DNA of 64,000 nucleotides from contig NC_090718.1 of assembly GCF_040954835.1 (NCBI RefSeq), forward strand, positions 14,213,532 to 14,277,531, in the 5' to 3' direction. The notes beneath the pieces were generated by a model that saw nothing but the letters and a program-made list of their open reading frames with translations, was not told the DNA's origin and searched no databases. The translations under genes and the position numbers were made by a program. Below, in pieces: positions 34,741 to 64,000 of the stretch (the first letter of the stretch is position 1; the number at the start of each line of letters is the position of its first letter). The stretch is from Lepisosteus oculatus (Eukaryota > Chordata > Actinopteri > Semionotiformes > Lepisosteidae).

Positions 34741-36021
34741 ATGTTGAAAGATCTCATGTCATGTATTTGAATTCCACTCACCAGACAAGGCATTGTTTAC
34801 CACTCTTTGATTTTGGTTTCATGTAACCATCGAAAAAAATCAATGCAAAAATATTTTGGGGAAACATGACACTTTTCTTAACCTTTTGAGTACCGGAGTG
34901 CACTTTTTACTTCCAAGATGGCAAAATGAAAGACTAGAAAAATTCAAATGTGAGTTTGTTGACTACACTAAATTTCACAACCTACTGCCTCTGTCAGAGT
35001 TTTTTTTTTATATCCAGTAAGGAATGATGGCGACAACTTAGCTGTGTTTTGGCTGCAAAAAATGCAAATATTTGCATCTGAAATTTTCACACCGTTCCCT
35101 TTCACTCAGGGCTTGCTCAAGGAATGAAAACAACCCCCTCTTTCTTTGTCGCAGAAGGGAAGTTTAAATCCAGCCCCCTCTTTTACCAGGATGCAGACAA
35201 ACACCCTGGGCTCTTGCATGAAAGAGCTTCCAGACGTTGGGAACCCACTGTTTAAACTCTACTGCTGTAACGCACATATGGGAATGCCATATTTTAAACA
35301 GGTTTGGTTTCTGAAGGCAGCTGTAATCTATAAGATCCCCTTCGCAAAAAACATAAGCTTTGATGTTTAAACATTAAAAAACCGCCAGTACCCAATAAGT
35401 GCATGAGGTCATCCCAGCAAGTGCAAATAACAGATTAAGAGAGCTTTAGACACAATCCTGTGTTGGGATCTGAGTCCTGTAGTGGGGACTGATAATATTA
35501 AGCAGCTGGGCTGGCATGCAAAGACAATGAAAGCTCAACACTTCAAAAAAACACGTCACTGCAAAACAGTTACATCTGGCAGAAGAAAACACGCCGAATG
35601 AAACTGGTCCCACGTGGTGTCTTGATGCTGGTTCAGGGGATGGAAGCTCTCTTTTTCCCCTAGTCTTCCTCCAGTGCAAAATAAGGATTGGTCTGCTTGC
35701 GCTGAGAAATGAACAGATTTTAAAGCCAGAGGAGTTGCAACCCGTCGCAGCCTGCGGCCTGCATGTAGCTGTTCTCCTGTGGGCTTGCTGTGGATCAAGG
35801 GCAGCTGTGTGTTTTTTCCAGCTAATAAACAGTTCATTTTTTAATAGCCATGTTGGAGTGTAACTGCATTAACCCGTACACGGACAGCAGTGGGGTGGGA
35901 GGTATTTACACACTCTACCATCGGGATCCTTGAGCTCTAATTGACAGAAACAAATGCCTGTCCCGGAATCTTGGAATTCAAATAAGATTTCCAATTAATG
36001 CTAACCCATTAATTCTTGGCA
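34741..36021. other. intergenic, no recognised feature
   Basis: The frame at 35556-35837 (-) matches nothing known. Confidence 0.35.
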
Positions 36022-36130
36022 ATCAGCGGGCGCAAGGCAGGGTACACCCCAGACACCCTGGATGGGACACCAGTCCATCACAGGGCAGACACGCAAACAA
36101 ACACAGACACGTGCACTCTCACACCAGGCC
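36022..36130 (-). mobile_element. V-SINE tail fragment, minus
   Basis: AATCAGCGGGCGCAAGGCAG, GGTACACCCCAGACACCCTG and GGACACCAGTCCATCACAGG match the 3' part of V-SINEs. Confidence 0.65.
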
Positions 36131-36423
36131 TGGTATTCCCAGGAGACAGCCTGTCCTTGGACTTTGCCACAGCAATGTGATGTAAAAACATTCGTTTTCC
36201 ATGGAAATATTCTGGAGGAAAAAAGGTATGAAATTGTTTTCCATGAGCTAGATCTGTTACAGTCGTTAGTGGGGACAGAGTATAAAGCGTTTTATCAGGC
36301 TAAATTAAAGTAAGTATAAGGCAGAATGCATTAAACACTGCAGGATACAAAGGAGAAGCAAAAGAACACAATATGTGAAGTGAACTTTAAAATGCCTGAA
36401 ACTAAACTGTATCTTCTTTTAAT
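36131..36423. other. intergenic spacer
   Basis: Nothing recognised. Confidence 0.3.
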
Positions 36424-36560
36424 CAGGCATGTCCAGTAAAGGTTCTGGAGGGATGGTGTGTCTGCAGGATTTCCAGGTCTCTTTAAATGAGCAGCACCTG
36501 GAATACTGGGAGAAGTGGTTCAATTGGTCCAGTTAGGGCAGTAACCAGTGGGTTTAGGTT
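36424..36560. mobile_element. hAT-like MITE, copy 2
   Basis: CAGGCATGTCCAGTAAAGGT, TCTGGAGGG and TGTCTGCAGGATTTCCAGG parallel the left part of 22521-22696. The right end is unclear. Confidence 0.4.
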
Positions 36561-37658
36561 AAGAGTCCATCCGAATTGAGCACCTGCAGCAGGTCACCAG
36601 GACTGCCCACCCCTTTACCCAGCTATTCTGGACAACCCAGGCGGTGCCTGTTGGTTTGTGCTCCAGCCAACTTCTTACTCGCCAGCACATGTCAGGGTCA
36701 GATGGGACTTGCAGATGGTACCAGCCCTGTCCCAGTTTCTGAGTCCATCAGAACTGTGCTCCTCCAGGTGTGCCACCTGAGATGTATCCAACAGGACCTC
36801 CTCAGCAGAAGAAATGCTTGTGTCTGATCGTCATGAATCCATCGAGTATCACGAGCCATTTTCTCAGAAATACCAGCCGGCAGGTTGAGGAGGAACAGTG
36901 TGAAGTCCCTTGTGCTAAAGTGTATCCTTGAAGTTGGGAAGTTTTCACACTCAAAACTGACCACAAAAAAAACAAGTTAAATAACAGTTCTGATCAATTA
37001 AGTCATCACTCACTGTGGAGTGAAAGACGGTGTTCCTGCAGGATCAGGTTTGGGCACCACAGTAGTAGACTGCGAGGAACCCTGTCTTCTGTAAGACACA
37101 CCAACATTTAAACCACATTGAATACTGTTTGATTGGTTTAATAATAAGTACCTCTAGAGACTGCCACATCATGTCGAGGCTCTGTACAGTACACCAACCA
37201 AACAAAAGATTTTTTTAATAAAAAAAGATTAAAATAATTATAACATCCAGAGGGCATTTTGATCATTTGCAGGCTGTAGCTGTTCCTTATAGCAGAGCTG
37301 AAAAAAATCAAAGTTTATTTCTCCTTGTATCATTTTGTGTTAGAAGTATCATTTAATGTTAGAATGCAGTTCTAGGCAGCAGGAACTTTCCTGATATCGC
37401 ATCTCATGCAAGATAATAAGACGATCGTGTCTGAAGGAGCTGCCGTCCCCAGGCAATCGATCTCTTCTGTGTGTGCACAGTTTCTGAGAGTTCAGAAAAA
37501 TAACAAAGTCATCATGGTGGAAGAGGCACCTTCACAGAGGCCCCATAGAGGCAACAGGGCAGCAGCAGAATGTTCTCATTAAGAACTTACTCCTCAGACC
37601 ACTAGTAAAAGCCCATCACTTAACTCAATTTCACAAGAGATGCGAAAAAAAATAAACT
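36561..37658. other. intergenic, no recognised feature
   Basis: No exon or familiar repeat. Confidence 0.35.
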
Positions 37659-38426
37659 GATTAAAACAGAGGTACTCAACTGGTGGAGTGTGCCCCCCCT
37701 AGGGGGGCATACAAGGATATAAAACGTGAAGTAGAAATATAGGACTCTCCTTCTAATCCAGCTTCTCACGATATTCAGTGTTTTAATCACCAATGTGTAT
37801 TTTTGGCTAACCAGCAAATTCAACATGCATTTTTCAGCATTTTTATTCTGTGTTATTTTGATACAGAGATGACAGAAACCACAAAGTGAACAAACTGCGA
37901 CGCAACTGCCCAAGACACCTTCCATGAGTTAACTTTGGAGGTGTTTCTGTTGTCTACTTGTCTGTGTACCCCAAAACAGGCGAGTATGCTCTGCACATCC
38001 TTGTGGCATTTTCAGCCACCTGTTTGTGTGAGGCTGGATCTTCTGCACTTTGGAGGATCAAAACTAAGCACTGCAACAGACATGATGTTGAAAGTGACTT
38101 GCGTTGTGCTCTTTCTTCCCCAGAGCCGAGAATTTCAAAAACTGTGGCAAATATGCAGTATCAGAGCTCACATAGAAATTGTTTAAGGCGGACTGGACTC
38201 CTCAGTTAAATAACCTGAAGTTCAAGCATGATCATACAACCTTCACTACTACAAAAATAATTGTCTGTGATTTAAGATTAAGTTCACAAATAGCAATTGA
38301 AATTAAATCAGTTTTTAAAATATGTTTAAATAAAATGTTTAACCTATACACAAAGGTGGGGGTGAGGTTTTGTGTTAACTGAAAGAGGGGCATTGTGTGT
38401 CAAAGATGGAGAACTATGGCTTTAAA
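37659..38426 (+). mobile_element. hAT transposon remnant with candidate 8 bp target duplication
   Basis: The left end CAGAGGTACTCAAC begins at 37667, followed by a CCCCCCCTAGGGGGGC hairpin typical of this group. The right end GGAGAACTATG finishes at 38418; its inverse resembles CANTGGTTCTC-type hAT ends. Flanks GATTAAAA (37659-37666) and GCTTTAAA (38419-38426) agree at 6 of 8 bases. At 752 bp the element is internally deleted and keeps only the end of its transposase. Confidence 0.65.
37958..38209 (+). pseudogene. hAT transposase C-terminal dimerisation segment, truncated
   Basis: The plus frame from about 37976 reads EYALHILVAFSATCLCEAGS, then SALWRIKTKHCNRHDVESDL, then RCALSSPEPRI. This matches the C-terminal hAT dimerisation domain of ZBED5/SCAND3-like transposase relatives. 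There the usual order is F-S-T-T-Y-L-C-E-x-x-F-S, K-x-K-x-R-N-R-L-x-V-E-x-D-L and L-x-S-x-x-P-R-I. The N-terminal BED finger and the catalytic core are absent. It is a dead fragment. Confidence 0.75.
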
Positions 38427-41179
38427 AGATTCAAAGTTGTAATTAGCAAGGTGTTTTAATGCTTTACTGTGATTCACTGGGTCTGTTCAATATACTGTTC
38501 AGTGCTGTGAGTAAAGACAAACTTTTGCAACAAATAATGTTTTTGGTTCCTGTCTCTGGAAAAAGATGGTGTTACTGCTTTCAGGAATAGTGGAGAGTAG
38601 GCAGAACTAAACTGCGAAATACAAATCTACAGCAGACGTGTACAAAGGAATTTTCTGTGCAAAGGGCACAGTAACATTCTGTCTGTGTTATAGGCAAGGC
38701 AAGCCTGTTCATTTGGAGAAAACAAGCAGTTTGCCAGCAGTTTTAATACATACTTTGTGAGAGCACTTTCTGCTGCTTTTATGTTTGCTTTGTTTAAAGA
38801 GGAAACAGTCTTGTTAACCATTACACAGCAGCCTTCCCAAGTCCTAGAGACAGTATATGATCCTTTACAGTCCCTAACCTTGTGGGCTCTGCATTTTACA
38901 AGAGCCTCAGAACACAAAGAAGTTAATTCATAAGCTCGACAACTGATAAGGACAGAAAGTGAAATGGGATCACTAATGAAGTGATCCAAACAAATTAGGA
39001 TGAGCTACAGGAATACAGTGTATACGCAGACCTCATTGTCCAGGAGAGTATCCATTTTCTTTCATCTTTACTCCATTGCAGCTGTATCAAATTTTGTTAG
39101 AATCCCACTGTTTAATAATTATAATAAATATGGTACTTCAGACTAGAACTTAAGATTCAGGTGCTGCCTATCGATACTTCAATATTTTTACTCTATTTAC
39201 AGTGCCTGATTATTATTTCATTCAATTTACCTACTTTGTAGTTTACAGTAACAGACAATGGTATCAACTCCCTTCATTTGTAACAAAGTTATTCACCAAG
39301 TCATTTAGTTTGTATATTTAGTTCATGAACATCTTTGTATTAATAACTGTACTTATCAAGGGCTTCCCTCTGAAGTTTACTGAACAGTATTTTGAAGAAC
39401 AGAAGCAGCAGTAGTAGTAATCTACTGAGGCCATCCAGGCAGCTAAAGCCACAACACAAGTGTTGCAGAACTGCATTAAACAGATCCTGTATTTCAGCTG
39501 TTCTACTGCATACTTTTCTGTCTTTTCAAGGCGATTTTCTGAGATCGTCTCAGAGGATTTCGCCTTTGCTGCCAAAATATCTCTACAGGTGGGTGTGTAG
39601 AGACCTTTAGTCACATTTAACAGCAGATCAAGATGGCAAAAACATGCCGTTCACAGATCACAGATCTGGTGCTTTCTTAAATTACACTCACTAATGAAAC
39701 TCAGCCAAACAGTCGATTACTTAGGATAAATAAACAGCTTTTGGACTTTGACGTGTACAGTCCAGTGAGAGTGTTTGTTCAGAGAAAGAGCAGAGCGCCA
39801 GTGTTTTATGAAAGCCCTCTGCCCGCCTGCCCCCCCCTCTGCCAGGGTATCAACACGTGGCAAGCTGACGATTTACAGCTGGCTGTTATTTGCTCAGGCT
39901 TGAAGCCTCCAAGTGGGCTCAGCTCCCCTGCGCTGGACCCGGCCGTGCAGCTCCAGGGGTGTGGAGTCCTGTCACATGGGGTCAGGAGCCTGGGCCCACC
40001 CAGAATGTGAGTCGTCAATCATGCAATACAAGCAGCAAGATAAGGCCGGAGTGGGGAATGCCTTTCTCTTCAGAGTTAATCTCCCATTTAACACCGCTCT
40101 CTGATAGCGAACAAGTATTTTCTTGATCTGAGATCATGATTCTGAAAAGCCGGCCTTCACAGAAAAGGCAGAGATGGGGGCATGCCGTGCAGGGGGTTGT
40201 GTTTCATGAGCAGAGGCAGGCCAGCCCTGTAGGTCCTGTGGTGCACTTTATCACCACTCTTGTTGCTTGTGAATCTGTGCCATGGGGGTCTCGGCTCGGC
40301 ACAACTCCGCTAACTTTACTTTCTTTCTTCATGAGAAGTAAGCAAAGTGTTTTGCCCTCCGCAGAAACCTCTGGGGAAAAAAAAACAAAACTCTGCATTA
40401 CCACTTTCTTGAGGCTCTTTTAGATGCAATCACCAGAAGGAAAATAGTTACAGATAAGAACAAGGCTGTGACTCTGAGATTGGATCTTTCCCAGCAAGGT
40501 GGGAGCCATTGGAGGACTGCCTTTCTGCTGCTGACCTCCAAAATGCTCCTTGTTTCCTGGGGGACTTTAATAGGAGCGACACTGATGCTTGCATGTCAAG
40601 TACTTATGACTGTCTTTGAAAGTCAAATTGTGGTTCCTTCCAGTCTGAACAATGAAAAAGTAAAAAAAATAGATTATGTTGCGCAAAAAGGCGAAATTAT
40701 AAAAACAGCCAAATGTAACACAAATTGCAGAGCACTGGGTTATTTATTGCAGGCTGTGGACCTCAGTCTCCTTCTGGGAAAGTAGAAGACGTGGTGCCCA
40801 GTTGATAGTGTATAAATTAGATCTTTGCTTTCATAATCAAACAATAAGCATTGAAATGTATTTTCTTCATATCCGTATTGTGTTTTGACTGCATACAGAA
40901 ATAGGGATTGTTAAAAGTAATAATGACAAGGAATCAGGATGTCTGGGTAGCTGCTATATACCATGTGTTCAGCTGCAGCAGCCTTTCACGTTTGGACTCA
41001 ACTGCAGTTAAGCAAGGTAAATAAAGACTTTGAATTCAAGTTGTGATTGAGATTTCTGTCATTGTGCTGTCACTGGAAGATATCACTCAGCTTTAGCAGT
41101 TCTGTGACGCTTTCTGGATGAAACTGTACACTGTAAAGCTGGAGATCCTCAATGTTCTAAATCTTCAATACATGCAGCT
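38427..41179. other. intergenic, no recognised exon
   Basis: Frames such as 38627-38989 (-) and 39318-39614 (-) have no known domain. Nothing else is recognised. Confidence 0.35.
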
Positions 41180-41345
41180 GCTGGTGAGCAGGTGGTGCTT
41201 CTTTACACAAAGGGTGGTGGGAGCGTGGAACAGGGTGCGCAGTTGTACTGTTGATGGCCATACCCTGGCTTCTTTGAGGAAACATCTGGATCCTTGCATC
41301 AGTTAACTATTTCAAACCAAATGAGCTAGACAGGTCGAATTTCCC
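41180..41345 (+). mobile_element. CR1-like LINE 3' end
   Basis: GTGCTTCTTTACACAAAGGG, GTGGGAGCGTGGAACAGGG, ATACCCTGGCTTCTTTGAGG and AACATCTGGATCC match the family's 3' end order. Confidence 0.65.
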
Positions 41346-42279
41346 TTTCATTTGCTTTTTTGTTCTGATTTCGATTTTTCCATCCTGCAATGTTGCCTTT
41401 GTGCCTAGGTGGTTGACTGAAATCCACTCATAGGTACAGACTTGAAGAATGGAATTGGTTAGATTTTTTTTTTATTCAACATTTCATGCAACGATACTGC
41501 AAAATCTCTTTTCAGATCTATTTTGGCTGCTAGCTAATAACATAATTTCATATTGCAGCGGTTAAGACTGAGCAGGATGTTGCCCCCTCTGATTTACTTG
41601 TTGGGAAGACCCGCAGACGCCGCAACAAGCGCCAATCGCTCTGCCCAAGCACGCAAACACACCGTAATTTGATGTGCCAACTTCATAACAAATTACCACA
41701 CCATACCCATCATTTGAAGGTTTTGTAAATTGTTAATTCTGCGAAAGTATGCTAGGAATTTATTCTCATAATCACAACTGTCAGTCTGTGTATATTTGTA
41801 TGTTTAGTTATACAGTAGTTTTTTATGCACGGATCACTTCATCAGCGGTTTCTATGTTGTCACACAAGCGCACTCGATTCTTTCCCGTTGAACGACCACA
41901 ATGACGTAGTTGGTGTTCTGTATTGTTATTTATGAAATATGAATTTGGGGAAAAGACTGTGTGTTAACTGTAATAACTTTTATGACTGACCCGGTGTTTT
42001 AGTAATGCAGGTTTCTTGAGTCAAATTCTGTTTGTCTACGTTGTGACAAAATTATTTTTTTTTTCAAGTTTGTAATACAGAATAAACGTCAAAAAGATTA
42101 ACGATAATGGATCTGGGAATAACGCAAAACAAAAAAAAAGGCCTTGTCATAAAACTGAATGGAATATCAAGTATTAAACACGAATTGTGAAACTATATTC
42201 GCACCGCTCACACAAATTGTCAGACGGCATACGGCCAAGTACGCATCTATCATTTTTAGAGACAGAACAGGGGTAAACA
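41346..42279. other. intergenic, upstream of oaf
   Basis: AT-rich with no recognised feature. It may hold distal oaf regulatory sites, but none can be named from sequence alone. Confidence 0.3.
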
Positions 42280-42823
42280 TTTAAAACTTCCCGTGACGTC
42301 GAGAAAGTTTGCTCCGTGGCTGTGCGTGACAGTGCGTTCGTAGTGCGGGTGGGGAGCACAACGGGTAAGTGCGTGGGAGAGAGTTTGTCTGCGTTGCGCC
42401 TTTAAGAGCTCCGTTTCCACCGCCGCGCCGTGTCCCTCAAACTTGGGAAGTCTGTGAGCACCGTGTGCCGCGGTGCTTCTGAAGGAAGTGACGGGATTGA
42501 TTGAATGGGAGAGAGAGAGAGAGGAAAGTAAAGAGACAAAGCAGAGCCCGAAAAAAAAAGTAAAGACGCGGGGAGTGTTGGAGAGAGCCGGAGAGACAGA
42601 TGGGGGAGTTTTCAACCCGCAATCTCCTCTTTCCAGTCGCTGCGTTTGTGCTCGAAGACGCGAAAAGCCGTCCGCGCTTCTGAAGTGGCTGCTCCAGTGC
42701 TGAGCAGAGATTCGCGATTTCCAGGACAGAGGAGTACACAAGGAGCGCAGTTCTCTGTTGCACGCAAACTAAACTTTTTTTTTTTGGAGGAAGGGGAGAA
42801 AACGGAGACTTAAAATCCTCAGC

Positions 42824-42901
42824 ATGATACCTTTACGGAGTTGCGTGGAAGGAGCGGCTCACGGCAAATTACCCCGCTACCCTAGCGGCGGTAGACATTG
42901 A
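42824..42901 (+). CDS. possible upstream ORF in the oaf leader (25 codons)
   Basis: An ATG at 42824 opens a 25-codon frame ending in TGA at 42899-42901, 170 bases before the oaf start. It would matter only if the transcript begins upstream of 42824, which is not known. The next ATG downstream is the oaf start itself. Confidence 0.3.
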   Translation: MIPLRSCVEGAAHGKLPRYPSGGRH

Positions 42902-43071
42902 AAACAGCTTCAACTTAATTAAAACCCCGCTTGAGTCCTATAAACTAGAGCGAGTGGGTTCACTTCACACAAACGGTGCAGAATTAAAAGTGAATTCTGG
43001 GGAGGATTTCGACTTGAGACGCTATTTTGTTTTTCTCCTCCCGGTCCGAGTTCGGTTTTGCCTGTTCTGGG

Positions 43072-60587
<17,516 letters not shown>

Positions 60588-60654
60588 AGCCGGCGGGCTC
60601 CCGTCTCTCCGAGCGCCTCTCTCCAGATTTACTTTCATGCCCTATTTAAAGAAA

Positions 60655-60660
60655 AATAAA
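60655..60660 (+). terminator. oaf: oaf poly(A) signal AATAAA
   Basis: It lies 67 bases after the stop codon, followed by a T/G-rich TTTTATTGTG at 60671-60680. Use of this site would give a very short 3' UTR of about 90 bases. Confidence 0.6.
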
Positions 60661-62220
60661 CGGAAGATGGTTTTATTGTGCAGCGGTACCCGATTTTTCT
60701 CTTGCCGGGGTCGGCAGGGGGTTTACGAGAGGAAACGATAACCTCGGCGTCTCGGAGCCGGATGTGATGTTTTGCTGGGGGAAACCGGAACGGCGTCGGC
60801 TGGGGGGGGCTGGGGGCTGGCGTCACGAGTGACCCCCCCCCCCTCAAGGAGCAGAGACCCGAGCTCTCATGGCCCGCGAGACATTCGGAGGATCGCCCCC
60901 TCTTTTTTTGGGGGCGGGGTGGGCGGATTGATGTAGTGAGGACGTGCTGAAACCCAGCCGGGGCACGCTGCTGCTCCAGGACCCCCTCAGCGCTGGCGCG
61001 GCCTCTTCCCCAGGCTGAGAGCCCCCCGCGGTGCCCGGGAAGCAGCCCTTTCTCCCCCAGGCTTGACACGAGTCTGCTCTCCAGCCTGCGAGCTGCCACA
61101 GACCCACAGAGCCGCGCAGGAATTTTTATGGCCAGATGAGTGACGTTGCAGCCCTGCCGCTGAGGAGGGATGAGCAGCGGGTTCTAAGGTGCCTCTTGAA
61201 CTGTGGGTTGCTGACCACCTACAGAGCAACAGCCCTGGAAACGTGCCTGAAGAGTGGAAAGAAGCTCAATCCTGCAGCTCCTGAAGTGTGTTGACTGCAC
61301 TGGATAACTGGAGTATTCTGGGACAGTCACAAGACCAAGCAGGCAAACCAGCGTTGCGACTAAACAGGGAAACATTTGCTCAGAGTTCCTGCATTTTGGG
61401 AGTGATCCATTTCCCTATATCTTTGATTTTCCTTTTTCTTATTTGATTTCCCATTTATCACAAAGCCAGGTTGCCTTATTTCTCTCTGGACTGCAGGTTC
61501 TATTTATTTTCAAACAGAATAAAATGATCGATGATTAATCTTTTTTTTTTTAAAGGATGGGTGTATGTTTACAAGGAATTGTTGCTCATAGTCTCACTCA
61601 TGTTCATGGTATTCTGCATGTGTCTCATAGATCAGGCCTTGCAGGAGAATTAGGAGGAGGGCCGGGGTTTGCCTTTTAAAACTAAAAATATTCATCTTGT
61701 TGCCGAACAGCCTGGCCATGAACCTCACACGTTGTATTCTGACCTCAGAGCAGTTCAACACAATGTCTGTACATTGCTGTCAGGGTGTATACCTGCCTAA
61801 TTGTCAGCAATCCCTTATATTTGCAGCTTAATACTGTCCTTCTGAAGGATATATATACATATTTAATTTGAAAAGTTTCATATGATGGTGCTTCACAGAC
61901 TTTTGAGTCTGTGTAAGAAGGACCTATTGCAGATTTGCCCCTAGGGTGAAAGCTGTTGGCCGTGAATAGAAGGATAAGGCCTTCATAACCCGAGACTGAG
62001 AATAACTGCTTTCTGTGTAAAGGCGCTGTTGAAGGAGTCCCCCGGGACTGTTAAAAGTAGGGGCAGTCTGAGAGGGTCCATGTCGGAGCCCCACTTGCGA
62101 AGCGGGGTGGAGCTGCTGTGTTCAGGAAGGCTCTCGTCCCGCCTGCGGCTGAGCCCGTGAAACACGGAAGGAACAAGGGCGTTCCTGTTTACCTGCGCTA
62201 CCTGTCCTCCGAGCAGTGTC
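60661..62220. other. oaf downstream region, no further gene seen
   Basis: 60690-61060 is GC-rich with C and G runs. The rest is AT-richer. No exon is recognised. Minus frames such as 60635-61099 follow from GC richness. Confidence 0.35.
61518..61523 (+). terminator. oaf: alternative oaf poly(A) signal AATAAA
   Basis: A second AATAAA about 930 bases after the stop is followed by a T-rich stretch (61541-61551). It could define a longer 3' UTR. Confidence 0.3.
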
Positions 62221-62278
62221 GCCTCGCCTCGCCTCGCCTCGCCTCGCCTCGCCTCGCCTCGCCGCGCCGCGCCGCCAG
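62221..62278. repeat. (GCCTC)n pentanucleotide tandem repeat grading into (GCCGC)n
   Basis: Eight perfect GCCTC units are followed by three GCCGC variants. It is strongly CpG-containing, all G/C/T on one strand. Confidence 0.95.
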
Positions 62279-62553
62279 CTGGCATCAGGGCCCAGTCGCC
62301 AGTCTCGGAGCGGTGCTGCCCGGCCCCACAGCCAGCTCGAGTCATCTGGGGCCGGCGCCCAGCGGCTAGGGTCGCAGCAGGGCCGCTAAACAGGAAGGGA
62401 GGGAGAAAGATAACTTGCCGATTGCAATATTGGAGCACCTTATGAGTCATTATTTTCCAGGTACTGTGCTTGTAAAGCTGAAGGTTAGAGACCTGTTTTT
62501 TTTCATAGGCGTTCCGAAAACTTCAACTACCTGCATCCCATACAGATAACCTT
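62279..62553. other. intergenic spacer
   Basis: Nothing recognised. Confidence 0.3.
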
Positions 62554-62823
62554 TAATAATAATAATTTATAACAATTGCTTACACTTATATAGCGCTTTT
62601 CTGGACACTCCACTCAAAGCGCTTTACAGGTAATGGGGATCCCCTGCACCACCAGTGTGCAGCCCCACCTGGATGATGTGACGGCAGCCATAGTGCGCCA
62701 GAACGCTCCCCACACATCAGCTCTCAGTGGGGAGGAGAGCAGCGTAATGAAGCCAGTTCAGAGATGGGGATTATTAGGAGGCCATGATTGGTAAGTGTCA
62801 ATGGGAAATTTTGGCCAGGACAC
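62554..62823 (-). mobile_element. SINE3 (5S-derived) fragment H, minus
   Basis: The tail AATAATAATTTATAACAATT is followed by GCTTACACTTATATAGCGCT, TTTACAGGTAATGGGGATCC and AGGAGGCCATGATTGGTAAG, stopping at GGCCAGGACAC. The 5' head is missing. It is one of the better preserved copies over its length. Confidence 0.85.
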
Positions 62824-64000
62824 ACTTCTGCCAGGGCGAGGGATCTAGTTTCAGCGGAGGGACACTGTGACCGCGGTGCACAGTGGGTGAAGTGTGGGAT
62901 TCCTCCGCCGGACGTACGCCTGTGCCCGTACGAGTTAGAAACTGGGGGGGGGGGGACGATACATTCATATTATTACTGGGGGGTTGTCGAATGGGCTAAT
63001 AAACTAAAGCATGTAGACCCGCCGTCCAGGTGTGGGGTGGTGCGAGGCGGTATCCCCATTACTGCCCTCTTGCTTCCACACCATGGGTTTCTTCTGAGTT
63101 GGGGGTCAGGTTCTCCTGTCGTCGTTTTTCTTAACCGTGTTCAGGGGATTTACTGCCCTCTCGCTTGTGGGTGGCAGTATTTTTACTGGAAGACGGGAGG
63201 GTGTGGGGGTTGCATGTCAGTTGCTTCAGGTGAAACATCTGTGCCAGAAGTGACAGGGTGAGGAGGTGAGGAGGAAGCCCGGGCTATAAATTTTAACATC
63301 TGTACGTAAATAACAGGAGTGGCTTTGGCCTATTAAAATCAGTCCATTGCTACCAGCAGCTTTAAACTCAGAAGTGGATATGAAGGCTCTTTCTGACAGG
63401 TCTCAAACAATCGCTCCCATTGTAAGAAATCCCTTCCGTGCGATTGTTATGGAATTTGGGATCTGTGTGGGAGGAGGGAGAGATCAGAAGAGCAAGGGGC
63501 TGGTTTCTAGGAGTGTTGATGAGGACACTCGTGCGATATCGAAACGCCCTGCTTTGCGTTAAAAAGTGTGATAACCCCCCCCATGTGTCTCTAGTCAAAA
63601 GCAATTTTATGTTGTTGGACATGGTTGAAAATTATCACACGTCTTTTTTCTACGCTGAAATAAATATTTGTTTTAATTTCCGAGATACCTGACCATTTAT
63701 AATTCAATGACACAGAAATGAACCATATGACGGAAATTGACAGAAGTCAGATTGTGGGGATAATGGAGCATCAATGTAATTATTCTTTGAAGTGATATGA
63801 TTCTCCAGCACTTCTGTGATCTCACTTCTAAATATAAGCTTTTCCTTTACAGCTGTGAATGGAGCCCTTTAATTCTGTGTAAATGCATACTGTAGAAATG
63901 TCAGTAATTATTGTTTCATTTTTGCTTACGCAGTTTTTTTAAACGTGTATCCGTATATCAATAACAGCCAAAATAATAAACAGTTTTGTTGATCTCGTTT
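62824..64000. other. intergenic, no recognised feature
   Basis: The frame 62788-63261 (+) begins in the SINE and runs on by chance. No exon is recognised. In human the next gene after OAF is POU2F3; no POU-domain exon is visible here. Confidence 0.35.

Noticed and set aside
42256..42741. 161-codon antisense frame across the oaf CpG island
   Set aside because: Low-complexity Ser/Arg-rich translation of GC-rich promoter DNA with no family resemblance.

Overview
The window looks like vertebrate nuclear DNA, most likely from a ray-finned fish. Three things point there: one spliced gene with consensus GT-AG introns, vertebrate-type CpG islands, and a repeat landscape of 5S-rRNA-headed SINEs, V-domain tRNA SINEs, L2/CR1-type LINE tails and hAT and TTAA DNA elements. 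A non-teleost such as a gar, bowfin or sturgeon relative is my guess from the repeat types; it is not proven. There is no bacterial-type gene organisation and no CRISPR array.

Layout. Positions 1 to about 42,280 hold no exon I can recognise. They are intergenic DNA carrying fragments of mobile elements, three pairs of inverted duplications, and two CpG-rich patches that could be promoters. Positions 42,280-60,660 hold one complete gene, oaf (out at first homologue), on the + strand. It has a CpG-island 5' end, four coding exons (43072-43302, 57963-58097, 59139-59319, 60310-60587), a 14.7 kb first intron and two introns of about 1 kb. It encodes a predicted secreted protein of 274 residues. 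Positions 60,661-64,000 are downstream intergenic DNA with a pentanucleotide tandem repeat and one more SINE.

Mobile elements. Eight copies of one 5S-rRNA-derived SINE (SINE3 type) were found; three keep the 5S-like promoter head. Two of those three, in opposite orientation, sit on either side of oaf exon 3. Five copies of a small fold-back repeat were found. Two of these are bounded by 12-14 bp direct repeats, and the family carries a conserved core resembling a hammerhead ribozyme, which suggests a Penelope-like retroelement terminal repeat. Other remnants are two TTAA-flanked (Kolobok-like) DNA elements, a hAT element with the end of its transposase, short hAT-like MITEs, V-SINEs, CR1-like and L2-like LINE tails and a possible solo LTR.

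Most noteworthy signals: (1) the hammerhead-like core in the fold-back repeats; (2) the inverted SINE pair around oaf exon 3; (3) a gap-free 213 bp inverted duplication at about 94% identity (18391-18603 / 20585-20797) that matches none of the repeats I recognise.
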